Below, piece by piece: positions 17,198 through 26,339 of a stretch of DNA of 47,484 nt. The notes below the pieces were generated by a model. It ran no database searches. It was not told the origin of the DNA and saw nothing but the letters and a program-made list of their open reading frames with translations. The stretch comes from an uncultured Bacteroidia bacterium (GTDB taxonomy: Bacteria > Bacteroidota > Bacteroidia > Bacteroidales > Prolixibacteraceae), in assembly GCA_903854235.1 (NCBI GenBank), contig CAINVV010000020.1, positions 1 to 47,484 of the forward strand, in the 5' to 3' direction. A program made the translations under genes and the position numbers. Numbering within the stretch: position 1 is the first letter of the stretch; every line of letters begins with the position of its first letter.

Positions 17198-18592
17198 TCA
17201 ATCGCGAGGATCAGAAATTACCCCATTCACCGCCGCAGCTGCTGCCATCAGCGGACTTGCCAGCAGGGTGCGGGCACCAGGTCCCTGGCGTCCTTCGAAG
17301 TTGCGGTTGGAGGTAGAGACGGCGTATTTTCCTTCCGGGATCTTGTCGTCGTTCATGGCCAGGCAGGCAGAGCATCCGGGTTGACGGAGGGCAAATCCGG
17401 CCGATTCCATGATCTCCACCAGACCTTCCTCGCGGATCTGCTGTTCCACTTGTTTGGATCCCGGAACAATCCAGGCAGTTACCCAGGAAGCTTTCTTTTT
17501 CCCCTTGATGTAATCTGCGAAGAGTCTGAAATCCTCGATCCTGCCGTTTGTACAACTTCCGATGAAGACATAGTCAATTTTTTTGCCTTTTAGCTTTTCA
17601 CCAGGATGGAACCCCATGTACTCGAGCGACTTCAGAAAGGTTGCCTTGTCGCTGCCTGCCAGTTCATCCCCGGTAGGAATGGAACCTTCAACCCCAACAC
17701 CCATTCCGGGATTGGTACCGTAAGTGATCATCGGGGTGATGTCGACAGCATCGAAGGTGTATTCAGTATCAAAAACTGCGTCGTCGTCTGTTTTGAGTTT
17801 CTTCCACTCAGCCAGTTTCTTGTCCCAGGCGGCACCTTTGGGGGCCTCTTCCCGACCCTTGAGGTAGGCAAATGTGGTTTCGTCTGGTGCGATCATGCCC
17901 CCTCTTGCACCACACTCGATGCTCATGTTACACAAGGTCATTCTGGCCTCCATCGAGAGGTCACGGATGGCGGATCCGGCGAATTCCACGAAGTGACCGG
18001 TTCCACCTGAAGTGGAAATTTTAGAGATCACGTAGAGGGCGATGTCTTTGGAAGTAACATTTTGGGCCAGTTTGCCTTCTACATTGATCCTCATTTTTTT
18101 CGGTTTTGGCTGGAGGATACATTGGCTCGCAAATACCATTTCCACTTCACTGGTACCTATTCCGAAGGCTATAGCTCCGAAGGCTCCGTGCGTAGAGGTA
18201 TGGCTGTCACCACAGACAATGGTCATTCCAGGCTGGGTGATGCCGAGTTCTGGTCCGATGATGTGCACGATGCCATGCCATTTGTGGCTCAGTCCATACA
18301 TGGGAATCTTGTGGCGTTCACAATTGGCCGTCAGCGTCTCTACCTGTTTACGGGAGAGCTCCTCCCGGATGGGCAGATGCTGTTCGATGGTAGGCACGTT
18401 GTGATCGGGAGTGGCAACCGTATTTTGGGGGCGGAAGAGGGGTAATCCTCTTCCTTCCAAACCGGAGAAGGCAACCGGACTCGTTACTTCATGGATAAAA
18501 TGTCTGTCGATGTAAAGAACGGAAGGTCCGCCTTCAATCTTGTTCACCACATGGGCATCCCAGATTTTATCAAATAATGTTGTTGGTTCCAA
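17198..18592 (-). CDS. leuC: 3-isopropylmalate dehydratase large subunit
   Basis: The 464-aa aconitase-family subunit binds the [4Fe-4S] cluster that dehydrates isopropylmalate. Cluster ligands are Cys347 in GSCTNGR and Cys407/Cys410 in GCSACLAMN. Other family landmarks are [54 protein letters not shown] and the [12 protein letters not shown] loop near the end. The length matches the bacterial single-domain LeuC. It partners with LeuD encoded next in the operon. A 109-bp spacer with two kinds of heptamer repeats separates it from leuA. Confidence 0.95.
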   Translation of the reverse strand: MEPTTLFDKIWDAHVVNKIEGGPSVLYIDRHFIHEVTSPVAFSGLEGRGLPLFRPQNTVATPDHNVPTIEQHLPIREELSRKQVETLTANCERHKIPMYGLSHKWHGIVHIIGPELGITQPGMTIVCGDSHTSTHGAFGAIAFGIGTSEVEMVFASQCILQPKPKKMRINVEGKLAQNVTSKDIALYVISKISTSGGTGHFVEFAGSAIRDLSMEARMTLCNMSIECGARGGMIAPDETTFAYLKGREEAPKGAAWDKKLAEWKKLKTDDDAVFDTEYTFDAVDITPMITYGTNPGMGVGVEGSIPTGDELAGSDKATFLKSLEYMGFHPGEKLKGKKIDYVFIGSCTNGRIEDFRLFADYIKGKKKASWVTAWIVPGSKQVEQQIREEGLVEIMESAGFALRQPGCSACLAMNDDKIPEGKYAVSTSNRNFEGRQGPGARTLLASPLMAAAAAVNGVISDPRD

Positions 18593-18604
18593 AATAGTAA
18601 TATT

Positions 18605-18632
18605 AATTATTTACGATTTTTGATTTTCGATT
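18605..18632 (-). repeat. Heptamer array (AATCnnA units)
   Basis: On the - strand four consecutive 7-nt units read AATCGAA, AATCAAA, AATCGTA and AATAATT, just ahead of the leuC start. The unit differs from the purine-rich array 45 bp away in the same spacer. Confidence 0.6.
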
Positions 18633-18676
18633 CGGGCTCAGAACTTGTCGAAGCGTTCAAATAGATATTTTAAAAA

Positions 18677-18711
18677 ACTCTCAACTCTCAGTTCTCAACT
18701 CTCAACTTTTC
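18677..18711 (-). repeat. Heptamer array (TGAGAGT units) overlapping the leuA stop
   Basis: On the - strand five 7-nt units of TGAGAGT type start inside the last codons of leuA; the leuA stop codon TGA is part of the first repeat. A 26-nt core is identical to the array after the mutarotase gene at 7032-7108. Confidence 0.75.
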
Positions 18712-20228
18712 TTTACGTCAGAAGCCATTTCACTGTTTCCGATTTTGTTGATTGCATCTATAAATGCTTCAACTGAAGCAGTAATGATGTCGGTATTGGC
18801 ACCAAAACCATTGAAAATATTTCCTTCGTATTCGACCTGCATGTGCACCTTGCCAATGTCGTCACTTCCCTTGTTGATGGCCTGAATCAGAAATTCTTGA
18901 AGGGTCACCTTCCGGTGGATGATGGCCTTGACGGCCTTGATGGCGGCATCGACAGGACCGTTCCCGGATTCCGTAGCCGTAAATTTCTCCCCGGCAATGT
19001 CGAGACACAAGGTAGCCATGGGAACCAGGTTTTTCCCGGTTACCACCTGCAGGAAGTCGAGTTTAATGCGGCGTTCCCCGTGTCCGTGTTCTCCTACCAA
19101 AACCAGCAGATCGTCCTCCTTGATGTCTTTCTTTTTGTCGGCCAATACGAGGAAGTCCTGATACACTTCATCCAGTTTTCCTTTGCCCAGTTTGACGCCC
19201 AGCATATCCAGGTGGTGCTTCAAAGCAGCTCGTCCACTCCTGGCAGTCAGAACGATGGAGGATTCGTTGATGCCAACTTCAACCGGATCGATGATCTCAT
19301 AATTCTCGCGGTTCTTCAGTACCCCATCCTGGTGGATACCGCTGGAGTGGGCGAAGGCATTTCTTCCCACGATGGCCTTGTTGGGCTGCACCGGCATGTT
19401 CATCAGGCTGGAGACCAGTTTGCTGGTCTTGTAGATGTTCTTGGTGTTGATGTTGGTCTGGAGATCCAGCTCCTTGTGGGAACGAAGAATCATCACTACC
19501 TCTTCCAGCGAAGTATTTCCAGCCCGCTCACCTATGCCGTTGATGGTCACCTCGACCTGGCGGGCACCGTTCATCAATCCGGCAATGGTATTGGCGGTGG
19601 CCATACCCAGGTCGTTGTGGCAGTGGGTGGAGATGATGGCTTTGTGAATGTTCGGAACATTCTCCATCAGGAATTTGATCTTTTGACCAAAATCATAGGG
19701 CAAACAATATCCTGTGGTATCCGGAATGTTGACGACTGTTGCACCAGCTTTGATGACCGCTTCGACCACCCTTGCGAGGTAGACGTTATCGGAGCGGCCC
19801 GCATCTTCGGCATAGAATTCAACATCTTCCACAAATCGTTTGGCATATTTTACTGCCGCAACTGCCCTTTCCAGGATTTCGTCCGGATTGGAGTTCAGTT
19901 TGGATACTATGTGGTAGGGCGAGGTGCCTATACCCGTGTGAATACGTCCTCGTTTGGCATATTTCAGCGATTCAGCCGCAACTTCAATATCCTTTTCCAC
20001 GGCGCGTGTAAGCGCACAAATGGTTGGCCAAGTGACCGCCTTGGAGATTTCTACCACCGATTTGAAGTCGCCCGGACTGGATATTGGAAAGCCAGCCTCG
20101 ATCACGTCGACACCCAGTTGTTCCAGTACCTTGGCCACCTCGATCTTTTCGATCGTATTCAGCTGGCAGCCAGGAACCTGTTCGCCGTCGCGCAGGGTGG
20201 TGTCAAAAATATATACTCTGTTGTCCAT
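18702..20228 (-). CDS. leuA: 2-isopropylmalate synthase
   Basis: Condenses acetyl-CoA with 2-oxoisovalerate, the committed leucine step. The 508-aa protein has the classic LeuA layout: [17 protein letters not shown] at the N-terminus, [14 protein letters not shown] with the metal-binding Hx[18 protein letters not shown], and [16 protein letters not shown] in the linker. The C-terminal regulatory domain (about 385-500) is where leucine feedback acts in this family. The C-terminal residues KKS and the stop codon lie inside a heptamer repeat array. The canonical form makes it the main leucine enzyme, leaving the second paralogue free for citramalate synthesis. Confidence 0.95.
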   Translation of the reverse strand: MDNRVYIFDTTLRDGEQVPGCQLNTIEKIEVAKVLEQLGVDVIEAGFPISSPGDFKSVVEISKAVTWPTICALTRAVEKDIEVAAESLKYAKRGRIHTGIGTSPYHIVSKLNSNPDEILERAVAAVKYAKRFVEDVEFYAEDAGRSDNVYLARVVEAVIKAGATVVNIPDTTGYCLPYDFGQKIKFLMENVPNIHKAIISTHCHNDLGMATANTIAGLMNGARQVEVTINGIGERAGNTSLEEVVMILRSHKELDLQTNINTKNIYKTSKLVSSLMNMPVQPNKAIVGRNAFAHSSGIHQDGVLKNRENYEIIDPVEVGINESSIVLTARSGRAALKHHLDMLGVKLGKGKLDEVYQDFLVLADKKKDIKEDDLLVLVGEHGHGERRIKLDFLQVVTGKNLVPMATLCLDIAGEKFTATESGNGPVDAAIKAVKAIIHRKVTLQEFLIQAINKGSDDIGKVHMQVEYEGNIFNGFGANTDIITASVEAFIDAINKIGNSEMASDVKKS

Positions 20229-20274
20229 GTTTTATAATAATAAACAGTTAAATCAACGTTGTGGAACCAAAGCG

Positions 20275-20346
20275 ATTAGCTGTTAGCCTTTAGTCTTTTC
20301 CTGGTCTCCCAGTCTTAAAGTCTTACAGTCCTAAAGTCTTCCCATC
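20275..20346 (-). repeat. Octamer tandem array in the ilvC-leuA spacer
   Basis: On the - strand nine 8-nt units follow the ilvC stop directly; five in a row start with GAC (GACTTTAG, GACTGTAA, GACTTTAA and similar). An 18-nt core ending GGGAGACCA is shared with the ilvD-ilvB spacer array. Confidence 0.75.
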
Positions 20347-21393
20347 TTAATTATTCTCCGGTCTCAGTTTTCGGACAGCAGCACCGGCACGCCACATTTC
20401 TGATTCGCGCAGCTCTTTCAGTTCCTCTTCCAGTTTAACGCGATAGTCGTCCTTGCTGTTGGAGTCGATCGAGCGTTGTGCTTCATTGCCGGCAGCAACT
20501 TCGTTGTACAGGTCTGTGAATACGGGCAACGAGGCATCCCTGAATTTTTTCCACCAGTCCAAAGCTCCGCGTTGTGCTGTAGTTGAACAGTTGGCATACA
20601 TCCAGTCCATTCCGTTTTCTGCTACCAGTGGCATCAGGCTTTGGGTGAGTTCTTCTACCGTTTCGTTGAAGGCTTCGGAAGGGGAGTGTCCGTTTTTGCG
20701 GAGTACTTCATATTGTGCAGCAAAAATTCCCTGGATGGCTCCCATTAGTGTTCCGCGTTCTCCGGTAAGGTCTGAATAAACCTCTTTCTTGAAGGTGGTT
20801 TCGAAAAGATAACCAGATCCAACTCCGATACCCAGTGCGACGACCCTGTCCCAGGCTTTTCCTGTCGCATCCTGGAAGATGGCGTAGCTGGAGTTCAAGC
20901 CACGTCCCTGCAAAAACATTCTGCGGAGGCTGGTTCCCGATCCTTTGGGTGCAACGAGAATCACATCCACATCTGCAGGAGGTACGATGCCTGTCCGTTC
21001 CTTGTAGGTGATTCCGAATCCGTGGGAGAAGTAGAGTGCTTTTCCCACTGTCAGGTGTTTCTGTACCGTTGGCCAAAGGGTAATCTGGCCAGCATCGGAT
21101 AGGAGAAACTGAATGATGGTGCCTCTTTCGCAGGCCTCTTCGATTTCAAAAAGTGTTTCACCGGGAACCCAACCGTCTGCAACTGCCTTGTCCCAGGTTT
21201 TGGATGCCTTGCGCTGACCAATGATCACATTGAAACCATTGTCGCGGAGGTTGAGTGATTGTCCCGGACCCTGAACCCCATATCCAATGATGGCGATGGT
21301 GTCATTTTTCAATACTTCCTGTGCTTTTGCCAATGGAAACTCTTCGCGGGTTACCACATTCTCTTCTGTTCCTCCAAAAATAATTTTAGCCAT
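20347..21393 (-). CDS. ilvC: Ketol-acid reductoisomerase
   Basis: Converts acetolactate or acetohydroxybutyrate to the dihydroxy acids of the valine/isoleucine pathways, using NAD(P)H and Mg2+. The 348-aa protein has a Rossmann motif IIGYGVQGPGQ near residues 35-45 (the GPGQ form seen in Bacteroidetes rather than GHAQ), cofactor-binding GQRKASK, and LVAPKGSGTSLRR. DLTGERGTLMGAIQGIF supplies the first metal ligands and ETVEELTQSLMPL the second. It is of class I size with a slightly extended C-terminus. The spacers on both sides carry octamer repeats. Confidence 0.94.
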   Translation of the reverse strand: MAKIIFGGTEENVVTREEFPLAKAQEVLKNDTIAIIGYGVQGPGQSLNLRDNGFNVIIGQRKASKTWDKAVADGWVPGETLFEIEEACERGTIIQFLLSDAGQITLWPTVQKHLTVGKALYFSHGFGITYKERTGIVPPADVDVILVAPKGSGTSLRRMFLQGRGLNSSYAIFQDATGKAWDRVVALGIGVGSGYLFETTFKKEVYSDLTGERGTLMGAIQGIFAAQYEVLRKNGHSPSEAFNETVEELTQSLMPLVAENGMDWMYANCSTTAQRGALDWWKKFRDASLPVFTDLYNEVAAGNEAQRSIDSNSKDDYRVKLEEELKELRESEMWRAGAAVRKLRPENN

Positions 21394-21489
21394 TTGTTGT
21401 GTGTTTTAAAAGGTAATTTAGTTTTATTTTTTAGTATTTTAAATACTTCAAGTGCTTAGAATACTTCGAGTTGAGGAGATCTTTTTTTT

Positions 21490-21524
21490 AATTCTAAGTA
21501 CTCCAAACTCCTAGTACTCCAATC
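21490..21524 (-). repeat. Octamer array in the ilvN-ilvC spacer
   Basis: On the - strand, right behind the ilvN stop, four 8-nt units are read: TTGGAGTA, CTAGGAGT, TTGGAGTA, CTTAGAAT. A 9-nt A run follows. The rest of the 131-bp spacer has looser GAAGTATT-like repeats and no gene. Confidence 0.6.
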
Positions 21525-22079
21525 TTATTTAATCTTCGCTTCCATTTTCGCAAACAGGGCGTCCCTTTCACGCAAGAATTCCGAGAGTCTTTCGATGGGG
21601 GAGCGGGTGATGGCGATCCGTCCCGAACGGATGAACTGCAAAACCCCAAATTGGTTCAGACCGTCGAACAAGGCCTGGGTCTCTTCCTTGTGACCCGTTT
21701 TTTCGATGACAGTATACTCCTTGGTGATTTCCAGAATTCTTGCATTGTGACTTCTGATCATCTTCTCAATCTGATCACTGTCCATCAACGCCTGGGTGGG
21801 CACCTTGTAAAGCGCGATCTCTTGAAAGATCATCTCGTCGTTGGTGTGGTAAAATGCCTTCAATACTTCGATCAGTTTTTCGATCTGCTTGACGATATTG
21901 ACCACCTTTTCCTTTTCTTCATTCACGACGATGGTGAATTTGGAAATTCCTGCCAGAGCGGATTCGGAAACCGTCAGACTCTCAATGTTTACTTTCCTGC
22001 GTGTGAAAATAATGGTAATCCTGTTCAACAAGCCAATGTGGTTTTCACTGTATGCGCTGATAATATATTCTTGTTTCAT
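21525..22079 (-). CDS. ilvN: Acetolactate synthase small (regulatory) subunit
   Basis: The 184-aa regulatory subunit binds and stimulates IlvB and confers valine feedback in the family. The N-terminal ACT domain (residues 3-75) shows ISAYSENHIGLLNRITIIFTRRKVNIESLTV. The C-terminal half (about 80-165) matches the small-subunit C-terminal domain and includes FGVLQFIRSGRIAITR. It is encoded 24 bp behind ilvB. The gene is often called ilvH, and the sequence does not separate the two names. Confidence 0.92.
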   Translation of the reverse strand: MKQEYIISAYSENHIGLLNRITIIFTRRKVNIESLTVSESALAGISKFTIVVNEEKEKVVNIVKQIEKLIEVLKAFYHTNDEMIFQEIALYKVPTQALMDSDQIEKMIRSHNARILEITKEYTVIEKTGHKEETQALFDGLNQFGVLQFIRSGRIAITRSPIERLSEFLRERDALFAKMEAKIK

Positions 22080-22103
22080 AACTGCCTATTTACTTGTTGA
22101 TGT

Positions 22104-23846
22104 TTATAATTCGTCTGTTCCAAGCAGACACCTGGATACGGTTGCCCCCGCAGGAATCATCGGGAAGATGTTATCTTCCTGTTCGATTTTTACTTCCAGC
22201 AGGTAAGGTCCATCTGCTTCGATCATGCATTTCAATGCGGGTTCGAGATCATTCCGGTCCGAAACGGTAGCTCCCGGTATACCGTAGGCGGCCGCGAGCT
22301 TGACGAAGTCGGGACTGGTAATTTCCGTAAAGGAATATCTCTTCTCGAAGAACAGCTCCTGCCACTGCCGGACCATTCCAAGAAAGTCGTTGTTTAGGAT
22401 CACAATTTTAACGGGTAATTTCTCCTGTGAAATCGTTCCTAGTTCCTGCACTGTCATCTGGATTCCCCCATCCCCTGCGAAGAGGATGACCTCTTTTTCG
22501 GGTGCGCCAAATTTGGCGCCAATGGCAGCAGGTAATCCAAAGCCCATGGTTCCAAGTCCACCGGAAGTAACCCATGATCTGGAAGTGCTGAAACGGGCAT
22601 ACCTGGCCGCAGCCATCTGGTTCTGTCCAACGTCGGTAACAATCACTGCCTGGTTGTCGGTGAGGTTGGTAGACAAACGGACAACTTCGCCCATGGTGAG
22701 TCCGGGTTTACTTGGTTGAAGGTCGTTGATGATCACCTTTTCTTCCTCTTTTTGTCTGGCTTGTAGAAATTCGTTGACCCATTCCGTGTGTTTCTTTTCA
22801 TCCAGAAGGGTAGTGAGCAGACGCAGGGTGTGCTTGGCATCCCCCAGAATGGCTACTTCTGTTTTGATGTTTTTGTCGATTTCGGCAGGATCAATTTCGA
22901 TGTGGATCACCTTGGCCTGTTTGGCATAGGTGTGGATGTTCCCGGTTACCCGGTCGTCGAACCGCATCCCAATGGCAATCAGTACATCACATTCGTTCGT
23001 CTTGATGTTGGGGGCGTAGTTTCCGTGCATGCCGAGCATTCCCATGTTAAGAGGATGGTTGCTGTCGAGGGCGGAAATGCCAAGCAAGGTGGAAGCTGCC
23101 GGAATGCCTGTTTTTTCGATGAAATGCAGCAGTTCCTTCTCTGCACCAGAGAGTAAAATGCCTTGTCCGTAAATCAGGTAAGGTTTCTTTGCACCATTGA
23201 TCAGATCGGCAGCTTTTTTCAGATGTTTTTTATCTGTTGGAAATTCGGGAACATATGACCTGATTTTCGTGCACTTCTCGTAGGCAAAGTTGAGTTTGGC
23301 AAATTGGGCATCCTTGGTAATGTCGAGCAGTACGGGTCCTGGCCGACCGGTGGAGGCAATGTAAAATGCCTTGGCGATGGCATCCGGGATTTCTTCTGCA
23401 CTGGTTATTTGGTAATTCCATTTGGTAACAGGCATCGAGATCCCTATCACATCAGATTCCTGGAATGCATCGGTTCCCAATAGTCCGGAGGTCACCTGTC
23501 CGGTGATGCAGACCAGTGGAGTGGAGTCGATCATCGCATCGGCGATACCCGTAATCAGGTTGGTGGCTCCGGGACCTGAAGTGGCAAAGCATACGCCGAC
23601 TTTCCCGGATACCCGTGCATACCCCTGTGCCGCGTGTACGGCACCCTGTTCGTGACGCACCAATACGTGTTTTACGGCGTGACCGAAATCGTACAAGGCA
23701 TCATAGATCGGCATGATGGCACCTCCAGGGTAGCCAAAAATGGTATCAACACCCTCCGCAACAAGCGATCGGACCATTGCCTCAGAACCCGACATTTCAA
23801 CGGTTTCCTTGGGATTATTCTTTATTTTCTCATTTTTAGTTGTCAT
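22104..23846 (-). CDS. ilvB: Acetolactate synthase large (catalytic) subunit
   Basis: ThDP-dependent enzyme that forms acetolactate from two pyruvates or acetohydroxybutyrate from pyruvate and 2-oxobutyrate. The 580-aa protein has the three expected domains. The PYR domain shows IFGYPGGAIMPIYDAL and the catalytic Glu in VRHEQGAVHAAQGYAR. The central FAD domain includes GMLGMHGNYAPN and MRFDDRVTGN. In the PP domain, GDGGIQMTVQELGTISQEKLPVKIVILNN is the Mg-ThDP motif. The start could be any of the first few Met codons; the chosen one leaves about 20 polar residues before the PYR domain. It lies 135 bp behind ilvD. Confidence 0.95.
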   Translation of the reverse strand: MTTKNEKIKNNPKETVEMSGSEAMVRSLVAEGVDTIFGYPGGAIMPIYDALYDFGHAVKHVLVRHEQGAVHAAQGYARVSGKVGVCFATSGPGATNLITGIADAMIDSTPLVCITGQVTSGLLGTDAFQESDVIGISMPVTKWNYQITSAEEIPDAIAKAFYIASTGRPGPVLLDITKDAQFAKLNFAYEKCTKIRSYVPEFPTDKKHLKKAADLINGAKKPYLIYGQGILLSGAEKELLHFIEKTGIPAASTLLGISALDSNHPLNMGMLGMHGNYAPNIKTNECDVLIAIGMRFDDRVTGNIHTYAKQAKVIHIEIDPAEIDKNIKTEVAILGDAKHTLRLLTTLLDEKKHTEWVNEFLQARQKEEEKVIINDLQPSKPGLTMGEVVRLSTNLTDNQAVIVTDVGQNQMAAARYARFSTSRSWVTSGGLGTMGFGLPAAIGAKFGAPEKEVILFAGDGGIQMTVQELGTISQEKLPVKIVILNNDFLGMVRQWQELFFEKRYSFTEITSPDFVKLAAAYGIPGATVSDRNDLEPALKCMIEADGPYLLEVKIEQEDNIFPMIPAGATVSRCLLGTDEL

Positions 23847-23922
23847 ATCTGATCATTTATGTAATAAGAAGTTCTGTATATAATTGTATTCAATACTTCA
23901 CGTTATTCACTTTTCATTCTTG

Positions 23923-23981
23923 GACCTATTCTCTTGGTCTCCCAGTCTTAAAATCCTATAGTCTTAAAGTCTAATCCTCCT
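23923..23981 (-). repeat. Octamer tandem array in the ilvD-ilvB spacer
   Basis: On the - strand, starting at the ilvD stop, about seven 8-nt units of TTAAGACT/ATAGGATT type are read. The core around TTAAGACTGGGAGACCA matches the ilvC-leuA spacer array, so the two spacers are related. The remainder toward ilvB keeps a weak 8-nt rhythm. Confidence 0.75.
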
Positions 23982-25814
23982 TCAGTCCAGCACCCGAATG
24001 GCTCCCTTATCTGCCGATGAAACGTTTTGGGCGTAGGCTTTCAAGGCCCTGCTAATTTCACGATCCCTGGACAGTGGTTTGTAAGAATCTTTCCCGCGGG
24101 CTTCTGCTTTGGCTTTGCGCGCTGCAAGCTCTGCTTCTCCGATGATCCACTCAATTTTCCTGCCGGGAATATCAATCACGATTTTGTCGCCATCTTCTAC
24201 CAGGGCAATTTCGCCACCGGCAGCTGCTTCTGGTGAGACGTGACCTATCGACAGACCGGATGTTCCGCCTGAAAAGCGGCCGTCTGTCAGCAAGGCACAG
24301 GATCTATCCAGTTTCCTCGATTTCAGGTAAGAGGTAGGATAGAGCATCTCCTGCATCCCAGGACCGCCTTTGGGCCCTTCGTAGCGGATGATCACGACAT
24401 CCCCGGCCTTAACTTTTCCTTCCAGGATTCCGGTACAGGAATCTTCCTGGGATTCAAAAACACGCGCCGTGCCTTCAAAATGGTAGACCGAAGCATCCAC
24501 GCCGGCCGTCTTCACGATGCAGCCGTTGCGGGCGATGTTTCCATAAAGAACGGCCAATCCTCCCTCTTTTGAGAAGGCGTGGCCGACAGAACGGATGCAT
24601 CCCTTCTCGCGGTCGAGATCCAGTTCACTGTAATATTTTTCCTGTGAACCCATCACCAGGTTTCTTCCCTGGTTTCCCGGGGCAGAGGCATACCATTTTT
24701 TTGCTTCCGAATTGTCACCAACCCTTAAGATGTCCCATTTATTGATGGCAGCAGCCAGGGTTGGCTCGTCCACCCGTGACACATCCGTTTTCAGCAAACC
24801 ATTTCTTTCCAGTTCGCCCAGAATACCCATGATACCGCCGGCCCTGTTTACATCCTGGATGTGGTAGGCTGAACTCGGAGCTACCTTGCAAATGCAGGGA
24901 ACGCTTCGGGAGAGTTCATCCATCTCCTTCATCGTGAAATCGACCCCGGCCTCATGGGCAATGGCCAGCAGGTGCAGAACGGTATTGGTGGAGCCTCCCA
25001 TGGCGATGTCGAGGGTCATGGCATTCATGAAAGCGTCGCGGGTCGCGATCGAACGCGGCAAAACCGATTCGTTGCCGTCCAGATAGTAGCTGTTTGTGAT
25101 TTTAACGATTAGAGATGCGGCCTGTTCGAATAATTTTTTCCTGTTGAAGTGCGTGGCGACGATGGTTCCGTTTCCCGGCAGGGAGAGACCCAGGGCTTCC
25201 GTCAGGCAGTTCATCGAATTGGCGGTGAACATTCCGGAACAGGATCCGCAGGTAGGACAGGCGTCCATTTCCACTTCGGAGAGCAACTGCTCATCCACCG
25301 AGTCGTCGGCACCCATCACCATGGCATCGACCAGGTCGTACTGCTTTCCACGGATTTCGCCGGCCTCCATCGGGCCCCCCGATACGAAAATGGCAGGGAT
25401 GTTCAGTCGCATGGCAGCCATCAGCATGCCTGGCGTAATTTTGTCGCAATTGGAGATGCAAATCATGGCATCCGCCTGGTGGGCATTGATCATATACTCC
25501 ACACTGTCGGCGATCAGATCCCTGGAAGGAAGGGAATAGAGCATTCCGTTGTGACCCATTGCAATGCCATCGTCGATGGCAATGGTGTTGAACTCGGCTG
25601 CAAAACATCCCTCTGCCTCAACCAGCTTTTTGACCATCTGGCCGATTTCGTGCAGGTGTGCGTGGCCCGGAACAAACTGGGTGAAAGAGTTGACAATGGC
25701 AATGATGGGTTTTCCGAAATGTTGCTCCTTCATCCCATTGGCACGCCACAAGCTTCTGGCTCCGGCCATTTTCCGCCCTTGCGTAGATTGATTACTTCTT
25801 AACCCTTTTTGCAT
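23982..25814 (-). CDS. ilvD: Dihydroxy-acid dehydratase
   Basis: Dehydrates dihydroxy acids to 2-oxoacids in valine, leucine and isoleucine synthesis. The 610-aa Fe-S enzyme shows [10 protein letters not shown] (Cys123) and [18 protein letters not shown] with Cys192, the cluster ligands in the family. The Mg site [16 protein letters not shown] and the C-terminal [26 protein letters not shown] loop are also present. It is the first structural gene of the operon. Its ATG lies 13 bp after the U tract of the attenuator terminator, so every gene of the operon depends on read-through of that terminator. Confidence 0.96.
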   Translation of the reverse strand: MQKGLRSNQSTQGRKMAGARSLWRANGMKEQHFGKPIIAIVNSFTQFVPGHAHLHEIGQMVKKLVEAEGCFAAEFNTIAIDDGIAMGHNGMLYSLPSRDLIADSVEYMINAHQADAMICISNCDKITPGMLMAAMRLNIPAIFVSGGPMEAGEIRGKQYDLVDAMVMGADDSVDEQLLSEVEMDACPTCGSCSGMFTANSMNCLTEALGLSLPGNGTIVATHFNRKKLFEQAASLIVKITNSYYLDGNESVLPRSIATRDAFMNAMTLDIAMGGSTNTVLHLLAIAHEAGVDFTMKEMDELSRSVPCICKVAPSSAYHIQDVNRAGGIMGILGELERNGLLKTDVSRVDEPTLAAAINKWDILRVGDNSEAKKWYASAPGNQGRNLVMGSQEKYYSELDLDREKGCIRSVGHAFSKEGGLAVLYGNIARNGCIVKTAGVDASVYHFEGTARVFESQEDSCTGILEGKVKAGDVVIIRYEGPKGGPGMQEMLYPTSYLKSRKLDRSCALLTDGRFSGGTSGLSIGHVSPEAAAGGEIALVEDGDKIVIDIPGRKIEWIIGEAELAARKAKAEARGKDSYKPLSRDREISRALKAYAQNVSSADKGAIRVLD

Positions 25815-25826
25815 AATTTTTTTGTT

Positions 25827-25864
25827 AAAAAAAGAACCTTCCTCGGTTTGTTGAGAAAGGTTCT
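25827..25864 (-). terminator. Attenuator terminator upstream of ilvD
   Basis: On the - strand AGAACCTT (25857-25864) pairs with AAGGTTCT (25833-25840), extended by CTC/GAG after one mismatch, with an 8-nt loop. A run of seven T follows. It sits between the leader peptide stop and ilvD, with no other gene for it to terminate. Confidence 0.92.
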
Positions 25865-25901
25865 TCTATTTTTTGTCATCACAAAGACCTACCTCCTCAA
25901 C
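25850..25901 (-). promoter_or_regulatory. Antiterminator pairing of the ilv leader
   Basis: In the leader RNA GUUGAGGAGG (template 25892-25901, overlapping the leader stop codon) can pair over 10 bp, two of them G-U, with CCUUUCUCAAC (25850-25860). The latter includes part of the 5' arm of the terminator, so the two structures exclude each other. A ribosome at the leader stop would cover the first arm; one stalled on the upstream Leu/Val/Ile codons would leave it free. Confidence 0.8.
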
Positions 25902-25959
25902 CAGCACAGACGAGAATTAGAATGACCACTAGAAGGAGAGAGTCGAAGGATGTTTTCAT
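25897..25959 (-). CDS. Branched-chain amino acid leader peptide
   Basis: A 20-residue ORF starting MKTSFDS and ending CAG before TGA. Residues 8-17 read LLLVVILILV, ten uninterrupted Leu (5), Val (3) and Ile (2) codons. It lies about 65 bp after a good promoter and is followed by mutually exclusive antiterminator and terminator hairpins in front of ilvD. This is the standard architecture of ribosome-mediated attenuation, as in E. coli ilv and leu leaders. No homologue of the peptide itself is needed for the call. There is no clear purine-rich ribosome binding site, as is usual in this phylum. Confidence 0.92.
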   Translation of the reverse strand: MKTSFDSLLLVVILILVCAG

Positions 25960-26030
25960 ATACTATTTAATACGCTATAGTTGTTTCTTTGTTTCAATTG
26001 TCGCATTTTGTTTTTGCAACAGAACTGCGA

Positions 26031-26060
26031 CAAAAGTATCAATAAATATTTCACAGCAAA
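26031..26060 (-). promoter_or_regulatory. Promoter of the ilv-leu operon
   Basis: On the - strand TTTG (26057-26060) and TACTTTTG (26031-26038) match the Bacteroidetes -33 TTTG and -7 TAnnTTTG boxes with an 18-bp spacer; a second TTTG lies 5 bp further upstream. Transcription would start near 26024, giving about 65 nt before the leader ATG. Confidence 0.8.
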
Positions 26061-26339
26061 ACAAAATCGTAAGCGATTTAGGTTAAATAATTAATAAATT
26101 AAAGATTAAGTCCGCTTTTTGTTATCGTTTGTGAATTATGGAATATTTTAACCAAAAAATCAAAATTCATTTTTTAGCGAAGAAAGTCGAAATAATTCCC
26201 TAATTTCCTGTGATGCTGTTGACTTCAGATGGTTTGCCCACATTGGGAAGGTAAAACAAGTATCTGATTTAATTACCAGAAGAAGTGGATGTTTAGACCG
26301 TTGGATTTTGAGGTTTGAATGCCTCCCCAGTTTTGTCGT
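26061..26339. other. Intergenic, no gene seen
   Basis: AT-rich DNA between the ilv promoter and the dacB stop codon, both on the - strand. I see no reading frame with family features, no strong hairpin with a T run and no array. It must contain the dacB mRNA 3' end. Confidence 0.6.

Noticed and set aside
18843-20237. 464-codon open frame antisense to leuA
   Set aside because: It is a mirror of leuA codon structure; the protein shows no family features and leuA has all its motifs.
26061-26339. Possible small gene between the ilv promoter and dacB
   Set aside because: No frame of useful length with a plausible start or features in either strand.
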